Made by a program: the position numbers and the translations under genes. A stretch of 64,000 bases of DNA, taken from positions 434,001-498,000 of the forward strand of contig OX637632.1 in assembly GCA_951802195.1 (NCBI GenBank), read 5' to 3'. A model generated the notes under the pieces. It saw only the letters and a list, made by a program, of their open reading frames with translations. It did no database searches and was not told the origin of the DNA. Below are positions 21,990 to 34,599 of this stretch, piece by piece. Origin of the DNA: Tausonia pullulans (taxonomy: Eukaryota; Basidiomycota; Tremellomycetes; Cystofilobasidiales; Mrakiaceae). Each line of letters begins with the position of its first letter. Within the stretch, counting starts at the first letter, position 1.

Positions 21990-23468
21990 AGCCTCCCACT
22001 CTCGCTCCTTTTTTTATTCATTCTACTGATTAGACAATAATTTCTGATTTCAGTCTTAGATCTCTATGCGATATTCCTCCCATTGAACACATAGCTATGT
22101 TTTACGCATCCAAATCGCGCGCCTTTCCTCTGTCTCAATGGCGCCTCGCGGACTTTTTGCCCATTTACTTGTCCCAATTTCTAGCCATTTTATGATCCTA
22201 TCCATTATTTACGCCCCCAAGTCCTGGAAAAGCTTGTGAGTTGGATGAGCCATAGCCAATGTTCAGATTTAGCGAGACTGGGCCAGGCAAATCACGATTT
22301 TCGGGACTTCTCTTCTCATGTGTTCTGGCGAGGCCCCCGAAACATCAAGAGATACAGAAGAACAAAATCATATCCCCTTATACTTCTTGGCCGATGAAGT
22401 GAATCAATCGCAGGACTGCAAGAGAAGAGACAGGGAGCCGAGGGGAGGCACGTAGAATCAGCTGGCCATCTTAGTCACTACGTCTCAAACGGTCGGACGT
22501 GTTGGATTGACAGAAGAAATGGCAAAGAATATGAATCCAAGTCCAACGATGTTTGGCGTCCAAGATTTTTCTGGCAACCGAGGAAGCCCAACCTCCTCCT
22601 TGCCTCTTCAGGCGGCAGGGCTCCCGTCGAAAGCCTGGAAATGGAGCGAGAGGTTGTGACGCAAAGAAACTATAAAACAATAATGATCAAACAACAGGCT
22701 GGCCCTGAAGGAAGGCCGAAGGACGAAGGCCAATGCATCTCAGTCTTGATTGCTCTTCTCAATGGTGCCTGATGGTGCCGTCTAACCATCTAATGTTGAC
22801 ATCGACGCGAAGGAGCGGCTTCTCGAAATCTAACACCACCGATATCAACAATCGAGGGAATTTGTGAGGAGAACTTCGGCCTCCTCCACAACCCTCGCAT
22901 TCTTCGTCATCTTGTTGGTGAAATCCATTAGCTGTCTAGGCACCGGAGCTAATGAAAGGCGGCTGGGTTGGTGAAATGGCCAGCGTCCGTTGAGAGACGT
23001 GATGTTCTCTAGCAATGTTGCCACGCCAAGCTTGCTGAACTTGAGAGTCTGCAGCTGGGCGTGCTTGATGAATAATCGCTTAGAAGGGGCGAAAGCTGGA
23101 TGAGTGAAGTAGGTCAAGTTGAGGGCAACCAGATCTCATGAATCGCTCGAACTCCTCCGCCGCAAGTCGCAAACTCTTGCCCTACATGCATCCCTGATCC
23201 AGCCCTCTCCTCGCTCCTGGCCCTATTGTCATAGTTCGAGAGATTCTTAAGATGGCGTTTAGGCCCACGTTACGACAGGGAGTGACCGCGTCGACCGACT
23301 CGGGGGGAACCCCCGACTCTTGGATCTCGTCGCGTCTATCCAGGACCAGCCATAATCTTCTCCTCTGTTGATGTACTACAGAGGATAGTGGGAAAACAGC
23401 GTCAGATGAGTAGGCGACTCGAGTCGACGGCGCGAGAAACGAGAGTCACCCATCCCGTCGTCGTCTAC
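21990..23468. other. intergenic region with possible LRR/F-box gene remnant
   Basis: No intact gene. A 90-codon minus-strand frame at 22845-23117 (KRLFIKHAQLQTLKFSKL and onward) has leucine spacing like fungal F-box/LRR repeats, but flanking sequence is stop-rich, so it may be a decayed copy or chance. Confidence 0.35.
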
Positions 23469-24687
23469 TTATGCCCTAGCCTTCTGCTTCAGACCCGAAG
23501 CTACCTGCACCATTTCCATTATTGTCTCGTTAACACACGTCGGTACACCTGCCTGTCGCCCGAGCTCGACGAGCCGGCCATTAATGAACTTGATCTCGGT
23601 CGCTCGACCGGCGTCAAAGTCTTGAAGCATGCTCGACCGGTTCGTCGCCGTTCTATTCGCAATCAAGTAGGCGGATGAGATCAAGGATTCTGTCTCGAAG
23701 CGGTGCAACTGGTTTGACGGGAGACTGGAGCTGCTGGCGAGTACGATCCGAGACGCCTCAGCGCAGATGGACGAGACGAGCCCGCCGATGAGTGCACGCT
23801 CGGTGGCGATGACGCCGTTCGGGATCGAATGGAGGGCCGTGAGGGGGTTGATGACTGAGTTCATGACGAGCTTATGGAGGAGGAGTGGCTCAAGCGTGGT
23901 GTACGGGACGATCTCAGCGGAGAGAGAAGAGAGGGATCCAAGGAAGTCCAGTGTGCTGTCGAGAGAGGGGGGAGCGGGTTTGCTAGACGAAGAAAATGTT
24001 GTAGGAGGTAGAGCAGCGAAGGATAGGCTGCCGATCCCCTCGTGGACAACGTCGAAAGGCGCTTTGGTCCGAACACCAGCCGTAGTTGTACCGATGATGA
24101 AGGCAGGTCGACGCGACCGGTCGGGGAAGACGTCGGCGACGAGGCGGTCGTAGACACCCATGCCATTGTGGAGAAGCGTGATTGTCGAGCTGGATGATAG
24201 ACGAGGGGCAAGTTGTGTGAGGGCCGGCAAAATGGCCGTGCATTTGAGGGTCGAGATGAGGGAAGAGATGGGTTCGGTGGATGTCGACGCGCTCTTGTCA
24301 AAGCTAACAAGAGGTGCTGCTGCATGCTGTATGAGATAATTAATGCCGATGCAAGTATATCCCAAGGAAGAGGATCTTATGGGAGAAACATACGAGCATG
24401 GTCTCGACTTGAAACTCCCCAGCTTCCTCTTTCTTTCCACTGCGCTCGACGCCCAGATGGGCTCCGCTTCGTGTACTGTCGCCGTCGATGAAGATGCGAG
24501 CGGCGCGCTCGTCCTTAAGGAGGAGGGTGAGAGGCGCAGATGGGTGGGTTTTACGCATATGGAAGGCTAAGAGGGTGCCTATCGAGCCGACGCCGCTACG
24601 AAAACAGTCGCATTCAGTAGCGCGTTAGGTCAGTCGTTTGAGTCTCATTTGTGAAGACTGATTGACCCACAGAAGATGGTGCCGCAT
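23469..24687 (-). CDS. PAN5: 2-dehydropantoate 2-reductase (ketopantoate reductase)
   Basis: Three exons (24687-24671, 24595-24394, 24326-23469) splice to 358 residues. The N-terminus reads MRHHLLGVGSIGTLLAFHMR, the NADPH-binding GxGxxG motif of the ApbA/PanE family. The centre carries ITLLHNGMGVYDRL and IIGTTTAGVRTKAPFDVVHE, and the C-terminal helical domain has LLLHKLVMNSVINPLTAL with the substrate-binding Lys and Asn, plus ANRTATNRSSMLQDFDAGR and TEIKFINGRLVELGRQ. The enzyme makes pantoate in the pantothenate/CoA pathway. No targeting signal is obvious. The gene is divergent from the TPR-F-box gene across 243 bp. Confidence 0.92.
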
Positions 24688-24930
24688 CGAGTCGGATTGC
24701 AAAGGTGCCCTTCTTCCAAGCAAGTTGATCTGGAGGTCGTTGTAAGGTGGCTGGGCCAGAAAGGGGGAAGCTGAGGAAAGTGAGTGCGCTCCCTCGACGC
24801 GTCGCGTCGTCGTGTCCAGGTCAGCGAGCAAGCCTCATCCTACGAACACCACCCCTTCAGACAAGTGAGGTCATTGTTCTCCGGAGCGCCTCAATTCATA
24901 GCTGAGTAGACACCCTTCAGCTGGCCTCAG
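24688..24930. promoter_or_regulatory. Compact divergent promoter of PAN5 and the TPR-F-box gene
   Basis: Only 243 bp separate the two start codons. A TTCAG at about 24916-24920 just before the plus-strand start suggests a possible leader intron acceptor. No factor site is assigned. Confidence 0.5.
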
Positions 24931-26872
24931 ATGTCGCAGGTCAAGAAGCCGCCCCCGGGGGACTGGAAAACGGCCTTTGCCCTCGGCGTCGAGCTCTACA
25001 AGGCCAAATCGTACGAGGCCGCCCTCAAAGCATTCGACAATGTTTGATCTCGATTTTAGAGTTGATACTCATTGTTCCTGTACTCGGCTGACACCACATC
25101 CCTCTCTCTCTCCGGCACACGCAGACGCTCAAGCTCGGCGGAGAGCAACTACATGTCCATGACTCGCGTGCGGCCGTGTTGGAGAAGCTTGGTCGGCCAA
25201 AAGAAGCTCTTAAGGAGGCGAAGACCGTCATCACACTCAGTCCGGACTCTATCAAGGCAAGTTGCTGCGCTGTCCTCTCTGTCTCTGGTGAGAATTTCTC
25301 AGCTAGTAGGATTCGCCTGACTTTGCATGCGTCTCTCGATAGGGATACCTTCGCTCCGCCCACCTCTTTGAGTCTCTCAAGCGCTATGCTGCGGCCCAAC
25401 ATATGCTCTCTCGTGCGGTGTCTCTCTCAACCCCGGTTCAACGACCGGCGCTTGAAGCACGCCTCGCTGCTCTCGCCCCCAAAGTTGCCGCCGAGGAACG
25501 CTCGCGAATCAATTTCATACAGTCCCTCCCCGTCGAGATCCTTTCGCTCATCGGCCGCTTCTACCTGGAGACCTCTCCACATGGAGCAGTCATCCTGGCC
25601 AGTGTCTGCCGCCACTGGCGCGCCGTCTACCTTAGCGATCCCTCGCTCTGGCGGGAACTCAGACTATCCTCCGCCCGTCCGTCCGCTGGTGGCAGGGTGC
25701 GGGCGCCGACAACTCTGAGGAAGATGGCCGTCGCGTGGCTGCAACGCTCGGGTGGGAGCCTGGATGCCCTCTCACTCAGCGTCTCGTCCGATGTAGAAGA
25801 ACCGCTGTTTGAGCTGCTAGGTCCCGTTCTCGGGACGCTTGAAAGCTTTACGTGGATCGCGCCGGCTTCTCCTCACTTCTTGGAACGTCTAGAAGGATGG
25901 AGGGGACGGTTCGTTAGTCTGCGCCGCCTGTCCATCCAGACGCCGAAGGCTCTACATACAGGAGTTGAGGAGGTCTCGCGGCGCATCTGGGGGATTTTAA
26001 GCAGCGCTAATCGGCTGGTTGACCTTCGGATCGACCGCCAGTACCTTGGCGGTTTGCTCGAGCCTCCCCCAGAACTCGGCGTGTTCTTGTCTCTGCGGAC
26101 GCTCCATCTCAACATTACTGGAGCCCCTGGACTTGCTTTTCTTCCCCCAGAGCGTTTTCCGGCTTTGGAACATGTCGACGTACCCCTTGGGATGCTCTCC
26201 CGTTCAGTCAGACTTGCCCTTCATCCCCCGGATCAGCCAGAGCCCCTTGTCTATTCCGGAGTGACGTCCCTCAAGGCGCAGGCCATGCAGATGTCCATTG
26301 AACGTCCCGAGGCTGTATTCCCCAACCTCAGGCGCCTGGAACTCACCCGCAGCTTCCTCCCGGCGCAGGAGACGGTCCATTCAATTATGGCTGGCTTCCT
26401 CGCCCTTCCGCGCGACCACACCCTAGGCCTGGCGTCCGGTCTCCCTCGGCACCCTCTTACACACCTAGATCTCAGCAGATCTCCTGTGACCGAGGCCGGC
26501 CTTCTCCAGCAACTCGTCCATCTTCCTTCACTCGCTGTACTCCGCCTCAGCAACTGCAACCTCACCAATGCGACCGTCATTCGGCTCATCATCGACAACA
26601 CGGTCCACCCGCTCTGTCCGCTCCTCGAGGAGCTCAACCTCTCATATTCGGATGAGCTTACAGGTGGACCTCTCTGTCGCATGGTTGCCTCTCGGCGGAC
26701 GACGCGAGCAGTGGGACTTGCCAGCGATGAAGGAGATGGCGGCGTTCCTGAGACGGCGATCTTCAGGAAGCTGCTCGTCGATGGGTGCACTATGATTGAG
26801 AGCGCTGCTATTGAGTGGCTCCGAGTCAAGCTGGAAACCTTCAGCTGTTCGTTGATCGTCCGCAAGGCATGA
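24931..26872 (+). CDS. TPR-F-box-LRR protein, Pof3/Dia2-like (SCF substrate receptor)
   Basis: Exons 24931-25041, 25125-25256 and 25343-26872 give 590 residues. Residues 10-125 form TPR repeats (AFALGVELYKAKSYEAALKA, DSRAAVLEKLGRPKEALKEA, GYLRSAHLFESLKRYAAAQH). An F-box at about 155-200 reads INFIQSLPVEILSLIGRFYL and VCRHWRAVYLSDPSLWREL. Leucine-rich repeats follow to the end, for example LTHLDLSRSPVTEAGL and LAVLRLSNCNLTNATV. This order is that of S. pombe Pof3 and S. cerevisiae Dia2, SCF ubiquitin-ligase receptors linked to replication-fork stability and silencing; a nuclear role is inferred. Intron 2 is GC-AG (AAG|GCAAGT, 86 nt) and intron 1 has an unusual GTTTGA donor. Confidence 0.85.
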
Positions 26873-29800
26873 CGTGTCGAACTGAGGCCCTGTAAGTGTA
26901 TTGCTTCTAACTAAAGGCTAGTGCCCTAAACAAAGTGCTTCTCTTCAGAAAATTCATAGCTCTCCGCACTGAACTGGTAGAAGGGCAGCTGTGGCCACGC
27001 GTATGCCCGTGGGTGAGAGCTAGGATGGTCTCTCAGTCCCCATTCGCTCACATGCTGACTGACTTCTCTTTATTCTTTATTTTACCTGACTATGATGATA
27101 TTAGGTTCGATGCATGCTTTTACCCTTGCATCGGACCCGGAGGAGGATCCAGGTCTCGCAGAATGTGACGCCCGCGGCGCTTGAGGAAGGTCTCCAACCG
27201 AGACAGCCTAGCTCAAAAAACAAGGCCTTTGGGGTGGCGTCGGTGAGATGGAAGGATGGGAGCGCAATATCAAATGATTATATTTGCCGATAATTGTTTG
27301 GCATGGGTGATTATGCGCTCATATTGTCATGTCACAAGCAGAGTCCAAAGGAGGAGGAGATTGGCCCTCAAAAGACTCAAACGGCGAACTGCCGACATAA
27401 GGAATCCATAACGAGCATGAAATGCAAACGTACAACCGAGCGACCTTGAGCGCTCTCTACCTCTTTCTTTTGGACTATCAGCCTCGACGACCACTCGAGA
27501 CACAAACTCTCCTTTTCTGTCGAGGCTTGTCTTTCGCTAGGAACCACATTCATCTTCGTTGCCCCAGCTCGCTGCGGCGTTCGCAGGAGCGATGCAGCAG
27601 CCCTCAGACCCAAGGGTTACCAGCTGCGCCTCTCACGGCCGTCGCCACATCGAAACTTAAGCGCTTCACGAGCCATATCGCGCTTCGACTGGAATATGGC
27701 CGAAATACCCGGGTCCGTATTCATCGTATATCAAAGACTGGCATCTTCACGCAGTCAATGTGTCCTCAGCCTGGCTGAAGCTTGCATGCGACTCATGCAA
27801 ACGCGTCGACTTCGATCTGAGGGCCAGGGACGTCGTCGATCGCAACTTCCATGAGCATGGTCATTACCGTCCTCTGGCTGATATGAGCGCTCCTATCTTT
27901 GTTCAACCCTGGAAAAACCCGCTCTAAAGCTTTACAAGCCCGAGTGAGCGAGATGGTGAGGCCTCGGGTCTTTAACGAGCAGAAGACGCACTTTCGCCCC
28001 CTGTCCGATTGCCGCCAAGCTTTACCCACATCTCTTGATTTAGATATGAGGTATTCTTATGTCTTGCGGCAGGAGGCGTTCCTTCACTCTCATCTCATAC
28101 CCAACTGCCATCTTCTCTCCCTTATCTCGTTCCCCTTCTTCTCACGGTTGAAAGTCGCCGTCTCTCTCTTCCTCTCGCCTTCCACCTTTTCCCCTTCCTC
28201 TTCCCTCCATTTTCGCATCATCACCCTTCCAGCTACACGTGCATCCGGCATTCCGTCCATAACTTCTTCTTTAATTCAGTTTAAGGCGCTGATGTTGGCT
28301 CTTCTCATTTCTGATATACTCTCCAACTCGCTCCCCGTCCCCCGTACCTCGGATAGACCAGGGCACCGTCGGCTTTGACGGCCGTCACTGCTCTCTCGAT
28401 CCTGATGCGGGGCAACGCCAAATATCTATCCCTTGTCGGAGAGCACCAATTGAGCCTGCTCAACAATGATGAGCTGTTTACCTCTTGTCCTTTCCCTGTA
28501 TCTGTTCGATCCGACACTGACGGACCTTCGGCTAAACTTCCCGGATGCAGAGCTTGTCTATGACGGCGAGACGTCCCTTGTACATCGTCAACGAGTCAGG
28601 ACCATGCCTGGGTCTGCACATGGTGTCTGGCTACTCTTAGGTTACGTTTTCTTTTGTTTTGGTTGATCGTTCTCGGTGCCCGTTGCATGCGCACCTCCAG
28701 GTCTGTCAGATTGAGCCATCTTCTAGAGTCTCGCGCTGCGGTCCATATCTCCAATTCCGTGCTACCTTGAGTAGGCTCTCGGAACAACAGTTCTTTTTGA
28801 GAATATATGACCACTCTCTGTCTACAGACTCCTTCATGGACCCCGACATCGCCAACCTGATTTGTTCAGGCTCACGCGCGGCTTCTCAGACTGCTCAGAC
28901 TGACCTTTAGTTTCCATCACTAGTCCTTGATTGAGGATAACTGCCAGGGGGGGGGGCGGGGTGGGAGGGGTTCCTAAAAATACGGTCCCGCGAAGGATTC
29001 GGTGATTCATTCACCACTCTCTAGAGAGCCACTACGATGTTGGAGCCCAGACGGTGGTAGTCAGTCAACCTGCCGACTCTTTGTTCTCGTTCGCTGCTGA
29101 CCCTCCAACTCTCGCAGACCTACGCCATCGAGGAACTTGGCGCATAACACATCATGATCGTTGGACACTATGAGCCTTCCGTTGCTTTGATCGACCTTTG
29201 ACCTTGTGCACATAGTTGTGATCTTGCTCCTTCGCAGATGGCTGCGGTGGAGTCGGGGCCGCCATTGCCTCCCACTCAAGGCCCCAACTGAGGGACAGGA
29301 GCGTGTTCAGGTAAGGAGCTCATGTCCCGACAATCACCAGCAGACGCGATTGGTGTCCCTACTCCCTACTCCTCGCAGGACTGGATTTCGCCTGTCCGCG
29401 ATGTTTTCTCCAACTCCACTCGCTCTAAGATCGTCAAGCTTCGTGAGTCGCTCGTCGGTCAAACTATCGTTGAGAGAGGCCCGACATTAATGGCCAGTTC
29501 CCAAGTTTAAGCGACCCTACCTCCCGACGAATCCGATGGAATCTTTTCTCTCGCGCTATTTTAGAGCCTGGATTCCGCGCCTTGGTTGGGGATAACGTAG
29601 AGAGGGTACACGAAGTAAATGGAGAGGCTGCGAATGACGAGAGCGTCAACCGTGGTGGTCTCTCTCTCGCTGTTCTACGAATTCTCGTCTCACACTTGTC
29701 TTCATTGCTCTCTCAGTATTTTCGCTGACTCGGTCGTTCAAGAGCTGTGTGAAAGCTCTTCTGTGAGGACTCGATAAAGCACGAGGAGGTCTGTGCTCAC

Positions 29801-30645
29801 GGATGATGAGAGCCTCCTCTTTCGAGCTCGCAAGGTCCTCACTGACCCACATCTTGGCTCCCAGTTTTCCTAGAGTCCTCGATACTGATACTGGCGCCTT
29901 GAAGGGCCTCAGTGCCACGTTCGGATCTGAGGGTTTCCAAGGGCGAGGCCACGGCCGGAATCCAGGAGGCTGCCCTTACCAACACTATTGCTGTCAAAGG
30001 TCTCGGCTCTGCAGGCGCCTTCTACTGATGCTCAAATTCTCTAATAGCCCAACTTCAACTTGGATCAGCCTGCCGCAGTCTCCTCCATTGGTGTTGTTTC
30101 TCTACCAGTGCGACGATCGTCGAGACGCAGTCGCTCAACTGCGTCACTAGCAGCGCGGCCTCAGGGAGTTCACGTATTGGCACTTCGCCTTCTTCGGCCT
30201 TGTGTCTGTCGGATGGGTTCTTTAGTTGATCAGTAGGCTAGCTTGCATTTCAATGGTCTCAATTGTCGCCATTGTCAGAGTTGTAAGAGAGAAATCGGCG
30301 CGCACACTTTCTTGAAGTAACCACTGCAGCATCGAAAACTAGATCTCAATCGTCGCTCATATTAACATCTCTCATTTCTTCCTCGGCTCTCTCCTGAAGG
30401 TTCCTTGTAAATTTCGCTCTCAGCGCAGAAGCATGTGAACGCCTCGCAGCGACCGCACCCATCCTCCGGCTTCATGCCTCTTCCGAGCCGCCCGGACAGC
30501 GGGGGCCGCGGGGTCGCGCGGGCAAGGGAGGAAGACGAGGCCAGTCGGTCTCCTTACGCCCGTTCGCTCGTCTCCTCTACCTTCCCCTGCTACACCTCGC
30601 CCTCTCGATCAACGACCCCCATCCCATAAATTGGCCAAGCCTTTC
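26873..30645. other. 3.8-kb gene-poor stretch with possible decayed coding segments
   Basis: No intact gene or known RNA is recognised. Several short host-like frames occur in the plus direction, such as DWISPVRDVFSNSTRSKIVK near 29380-29450, ALVGDNVERVHEVNGEAAND near 29580-29640 and AGIQEAALTNTIAVKGLGSA near 29960-30020. They lack a consistent splice chain and are interrupted by stops. This could be an eroded or fast-evolving host gene. A G-rich patch lies at 28947-28970. The last 250 bp form the CT-rich leader of the ABCD gene. Confidence 0.4.
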
Positions 30646-33600
30646 ATGGCTCCCTCAGTACCGCAGCAAGCGGCACGTGGCCTCAAACCCCACCTCGCTG
30701 CTCTCGCCTCGACGTACGGCACCCATCGACCGGCGATACAGAAGCTCCTTACAGCGTTCTTCATCTTCTACGCCTTCTCTTCGACCTATCGCGGCCTCGT
30801 ATCGCCCTCTAAAAAGGTCAAAGATGCCGCCGAGAGCGGTAAGGGCGACAAGAAGGGTAGAAAGTCCAGGCGGGGCCGAGGACCGCGGGTTGAGGTATGT
30901 TGCGTCGGCCGCGACGAGATGACCGAGACTGGTTGCCGGAGCTGACCGGTCTTCTCTCGGGGTTCGCAGGTCGATGCCCTATTCTACACCCGGCTGAAGC
31001 ACCTTCTGAGGATCGTCCTTCCGAGCTGGAAGAGTCGTGAGGCGGGCCTACTTGCGATGCACACCGCGTTCCTTGTCTTCCGGACCGTGCTCTCGCTCTA
31101 TGTCGCTGACCTGGACGGCAGGTGCGTCTGCTTGTCTTTGGGCTTGTTCTCCTCCCCTTCTCTTGTGAGAGCTTGCTGACGAGGAGAGCAACGAACAGGA
31201 TTGTCTCGAGTCTTGTTAGGGCCCAGCCTCTGGCGTTTCTTAAGAACCTCGCTCGTTGGATACTCGTCGCGGTCCCGGCGACCTACACCAACTCGATGCT
31301 GGTTCGTCCTAGCTTGGCTGCGGCTGGGAAAGTCTCTCCGAGCTGACTAGTGATCTTATTTGGGTACTCCAGGACTTTGTTCAGTCCAAGCTTGAGATCG
31401 GTACGTCCAAACCCTTCTTAAGTCGTCATCTCGCTAGCCCGAGTCTGATCTGCGTGTGCCGGGCCACTCTGTCTTCCCCCGCCGCAGCCTACCGGACTAA
31501 GCTCACCAAGCACTGCATGGACATGTATCTCGGAGAGGACGGTGTTCCCTCGGCGGAGAGCAAGGAGGCCGTTGACCAGGTCTTTTACAGTGCGTCATCG
31601 GTCTCTTTCAACGGAGCGCACGCATCGCTAGGGCCTGACGGACGCGATTTCCATTTGCAGAGATGGCTAACCTCGACGATCGCATCAAAAAGTGAGCCTC
31701 TCGTGTTTCTAAGCGCTCCTGAGCTATACTGATGTCTTATCATGAACTTCTAGCCCTGACCAAATGATTGTCGTAAGCCGCTGATTCATCCTGGCTCCTT
31801 CTCGCGCTCATTCGCTCACTCATTGTCCGCAGGTCGACATCCACAACTTCTCGCGCCATCTCGCCGAGCTCTACTCCAACATTGCCAAGCCCACACTTGA
31901 CGTTGTCCTTTTTAACACCCAGCTCGCTCGCAACGTCGGTGCCGAGGGTCTCATCCTGCTCACGATCCTCGTCCAGGGATCTAGCAGTCTCCTTAAGGCA
32001 ATAACGCCTGCCTTCGGCCAGTTTGCCGCTCTTACGGCTCAGCTCGAGGGTAAGCTGCTCCTCTTGGCACGAACTATTAGTTCATCCTTCTGACGTGCTC
32101 CAACAGGCGAGCTCCGATTCACTCACTCCCGGCTCATCGAAAACGCCGAGGAGATTGCGTTTTACAACGGTACGAGCTCGCTGTAGTTTTGGACTAGATG
32201 AATTCAGGCTGACCTGGCTGCCACCAGGCGAGGAGATCGAGAAGAACACGATCGAGCGATCCTATTTTGCCCTCGTCAAGGTGTGTATCGTGCTTGCTTC
32301 CGGGTCAATGTTCGAAAGCTGACAGCCCGCTCGTCTCATGCAGCACATCAACGATGTCATCCGGATACGCGGGTGGCACATCATGGGAGAGGGTACGCCA
32401 TCAGCTGTTGTCTGGAAGCTCAGGAGATGCTGACTGACACGCTCGACTTGCAGAGGGCATCGTCAAGTGGCTCTGGGGCAGCTTCGGTCTCCTCATTTGC
32501 TCGATCCCGGTCTTTTTCCGCTTCCCAGGATCCGCCGAGCACGACCTTGGTGCGTCCACTGAAGTGGCTCTGAGACTCGTTCTGCTTCTTCGCTGACGCT
32601 GCCCTGTTATCCAGGCGCCCGCACGGAGGGCTTTGTTACCAACCGGCGTCTCCTCCTCTCGGCTTCGGATGCGTTTGGTCGTGTCATGTACTCTTACAGT
32701 GCGTCTGTCTCTTTGCTTCGACGAAGGATCCTTTCGCTTACACGTGAAGCGCAGAGGAACTTGCCGAGCTGGCCGGCTACACTGCCCGTGTCGACGAGCT
32801 CTTCTCGACCATGGCGGACGTCCAGCAGGGAAAATACCAGAAGAAGCTCGTCAGCAGTGCCGGCATCGAGGAGAACGCCAAGGGTGAGTATGAGCCGTGC
32901 TTTGTGACCTGAATTAGCAGACTGACTAATTCGCTCCTTCGGCGACCACTAGTCCTGCAGGGCCGCGGCAAGGTTATTGAGTCGGACACCATCATCTTTG
33001 AGGACGTCCCGATCGTCTCTCCAAATGGTGATATTCTCGTCAAGTCGATGAGTTTCACCGTCGAGCGTGGAGTGAGTCTGTTGGTGGCAGGGTGAAGGGA
33101 TGATGCTGATACATTGATGCCCCCGGCAGAGCCACCTTCTCATCGTGGGGCCCAACGGCTGCGGCAAGAGCAGCATGTTCCGCATCCTCGGTGGACTCTG
33201 TAGATCCTTGCTCCGACCTCTTCCTCCTTTTCCCCGGCCTGACCTAGCTCATGTCTTTCCAGGGCCTGTCCTCGGCGGAACCGTTCACAAGCCGCCCGCT
33301 ACCTCGTTCACCTACATCCCCCAGCGGCCGTACCTCTCCCTTGGCTCTCTCCGGGACCAGATCATCTACCCTCACTCAGCCCAGGAGGCTGCTGAGCGAG
33401 GCTCGACGGACGCGAAGCTTCTCGAGTGCCTTGAGGTCGTTGAGCTCGGGCACATTGTCGAGCGTGAGGGCGGATGGGGCGTTGAGCGCGACTGGGGGAA
33501 TGCGCTCTCAGGCGGAGATAAGCAGAGGATCGCTGCCGCCAGACTATTTTACCACGCTCCGAAGGTGACTTCGATGGTTGCTTTTGTAGCTGGGATGGAA

Positions 33601-34201
33601 GACTGACATATCCCTTTTTGCAGTACGCAATTCTCGACGAGTGCACGTCCGGTGTTACGCTCGAGATCGAGAAGAAAATGTGAATGTTTCTCACCTCTTT
33701 CTCTTGGTCTCCTCCTGACCCGCGTTCTGTTCCATAGCTATGACCATGCCACCAAGCTTGGAATTACTATGCTTAGTGCGACCAACCTCCTCTACTTGCT
33801 TTTGTCTCTGGCGGTTTCCTGACTCAGTCATCGATCCACAGCCGTTTCTCATCGCCCTTCGCTCTGGAAGTATCACTCAACTATCCTTCAGTATGGTGCG
33901 TCGAGTGTGTTGCATGCAGGGTCCTACCCGAGCTGCGGCAGTCGCTGATGCACCCCTTCCCGCCTCCCTACGAACAGACGGCCAGGGAGGTTACGTGTTC
34001 GCGCCACTCGACGCCGAGGCCCGGCTCGCGCTCCAGGAGGAAAAGCAGATGCTGGAGCAGAAGCTCCTTGAGGTCCCGAAGCTCACGGACCGGCTCGCTG
34101 AACTGTGAGTCGTCGGAGTAGAAACAGAGGTGCGTTCGACTCGCTAACACCATTCAAACTCCAGGCGCGCGGTGGCGAAGGAGAGAGGGCTTAACGTTTG
34201 A
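30646..34201 (+). CDS. Peroxisomal ABCD half-transporter (Pxa/ABCD1 family)
   Basis: Many short exons encode one membrane domain and one nucleotide-binding domain, about 740 residues. The N-terminus ([20 protein letters not shown]) leads to transmembrane segments such as [15 protein letters not shown] and [15 protein letters not shown]. The ABCD-specific loop is [20 protein letters not shown]. The ATPase domain has Walker [21 protein letters not shown]-loop [19 protein letters not shown], signature [20 protein letters not shown], Walker [12 protein letters not shown] and the switch TVSHRP. ABCD proteins dimerise in the peroxisomal membrane and import long-chain acyl-CoA for beta-oxidation. 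Whether it is the Pxa1 or Pxa2 partner cannot be told by eye, and no partner gene lies in the window. The end at TGA 34199-34201 follows a short coiled tail. Confidence 0.9.
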
Positions 34202-34384
34202 GCCCTGTTGGGCGCCGGAAGAGATTAAATAACCTTCACTGCTGTATTATACAAAGTTAACTTGATGACTCAGGATGGATATTGCCAAGGAGGTCTCACC
34301 ATCTTTGGGCCAGCACTCCGCGGATGTCTCTTTCCACTCTCGTTGTCATCCTCGTCCGGCAAGTCATCATAAGGGCTAGTTTGA

Positions 34385-34404
34385 CCCCCCCCCCCCCCCC
34401 CCCC
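34385..34404. repeat. 20-nt C homopolymer upstream of the SDR gene
   Basis: Twenty consecutive C on the plus strand, about 195 bp before the SDR start codon and 184 bp after the ABCD stop, so it lies in promoter or 5' leader sequence. Confidence 0.95.
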
Positions 34405-34599
34405 GGCCCACCACCATGACAAAAAGGATATGGAAGGGGGCTTGCCGAAGCTTCGGCGCCTGCATTTCCTCCATCCGAACCGGCCATTGAAGCTCGGTAA
34501 GGCCGCCTCCACATGCCTCTCGTCCGCCAACAAATCGAGAGATCGGGAGTCAGCCCCTTTTCCTCCCAACCTCCACATCCCCTTCGCTTCTCGACAGAT

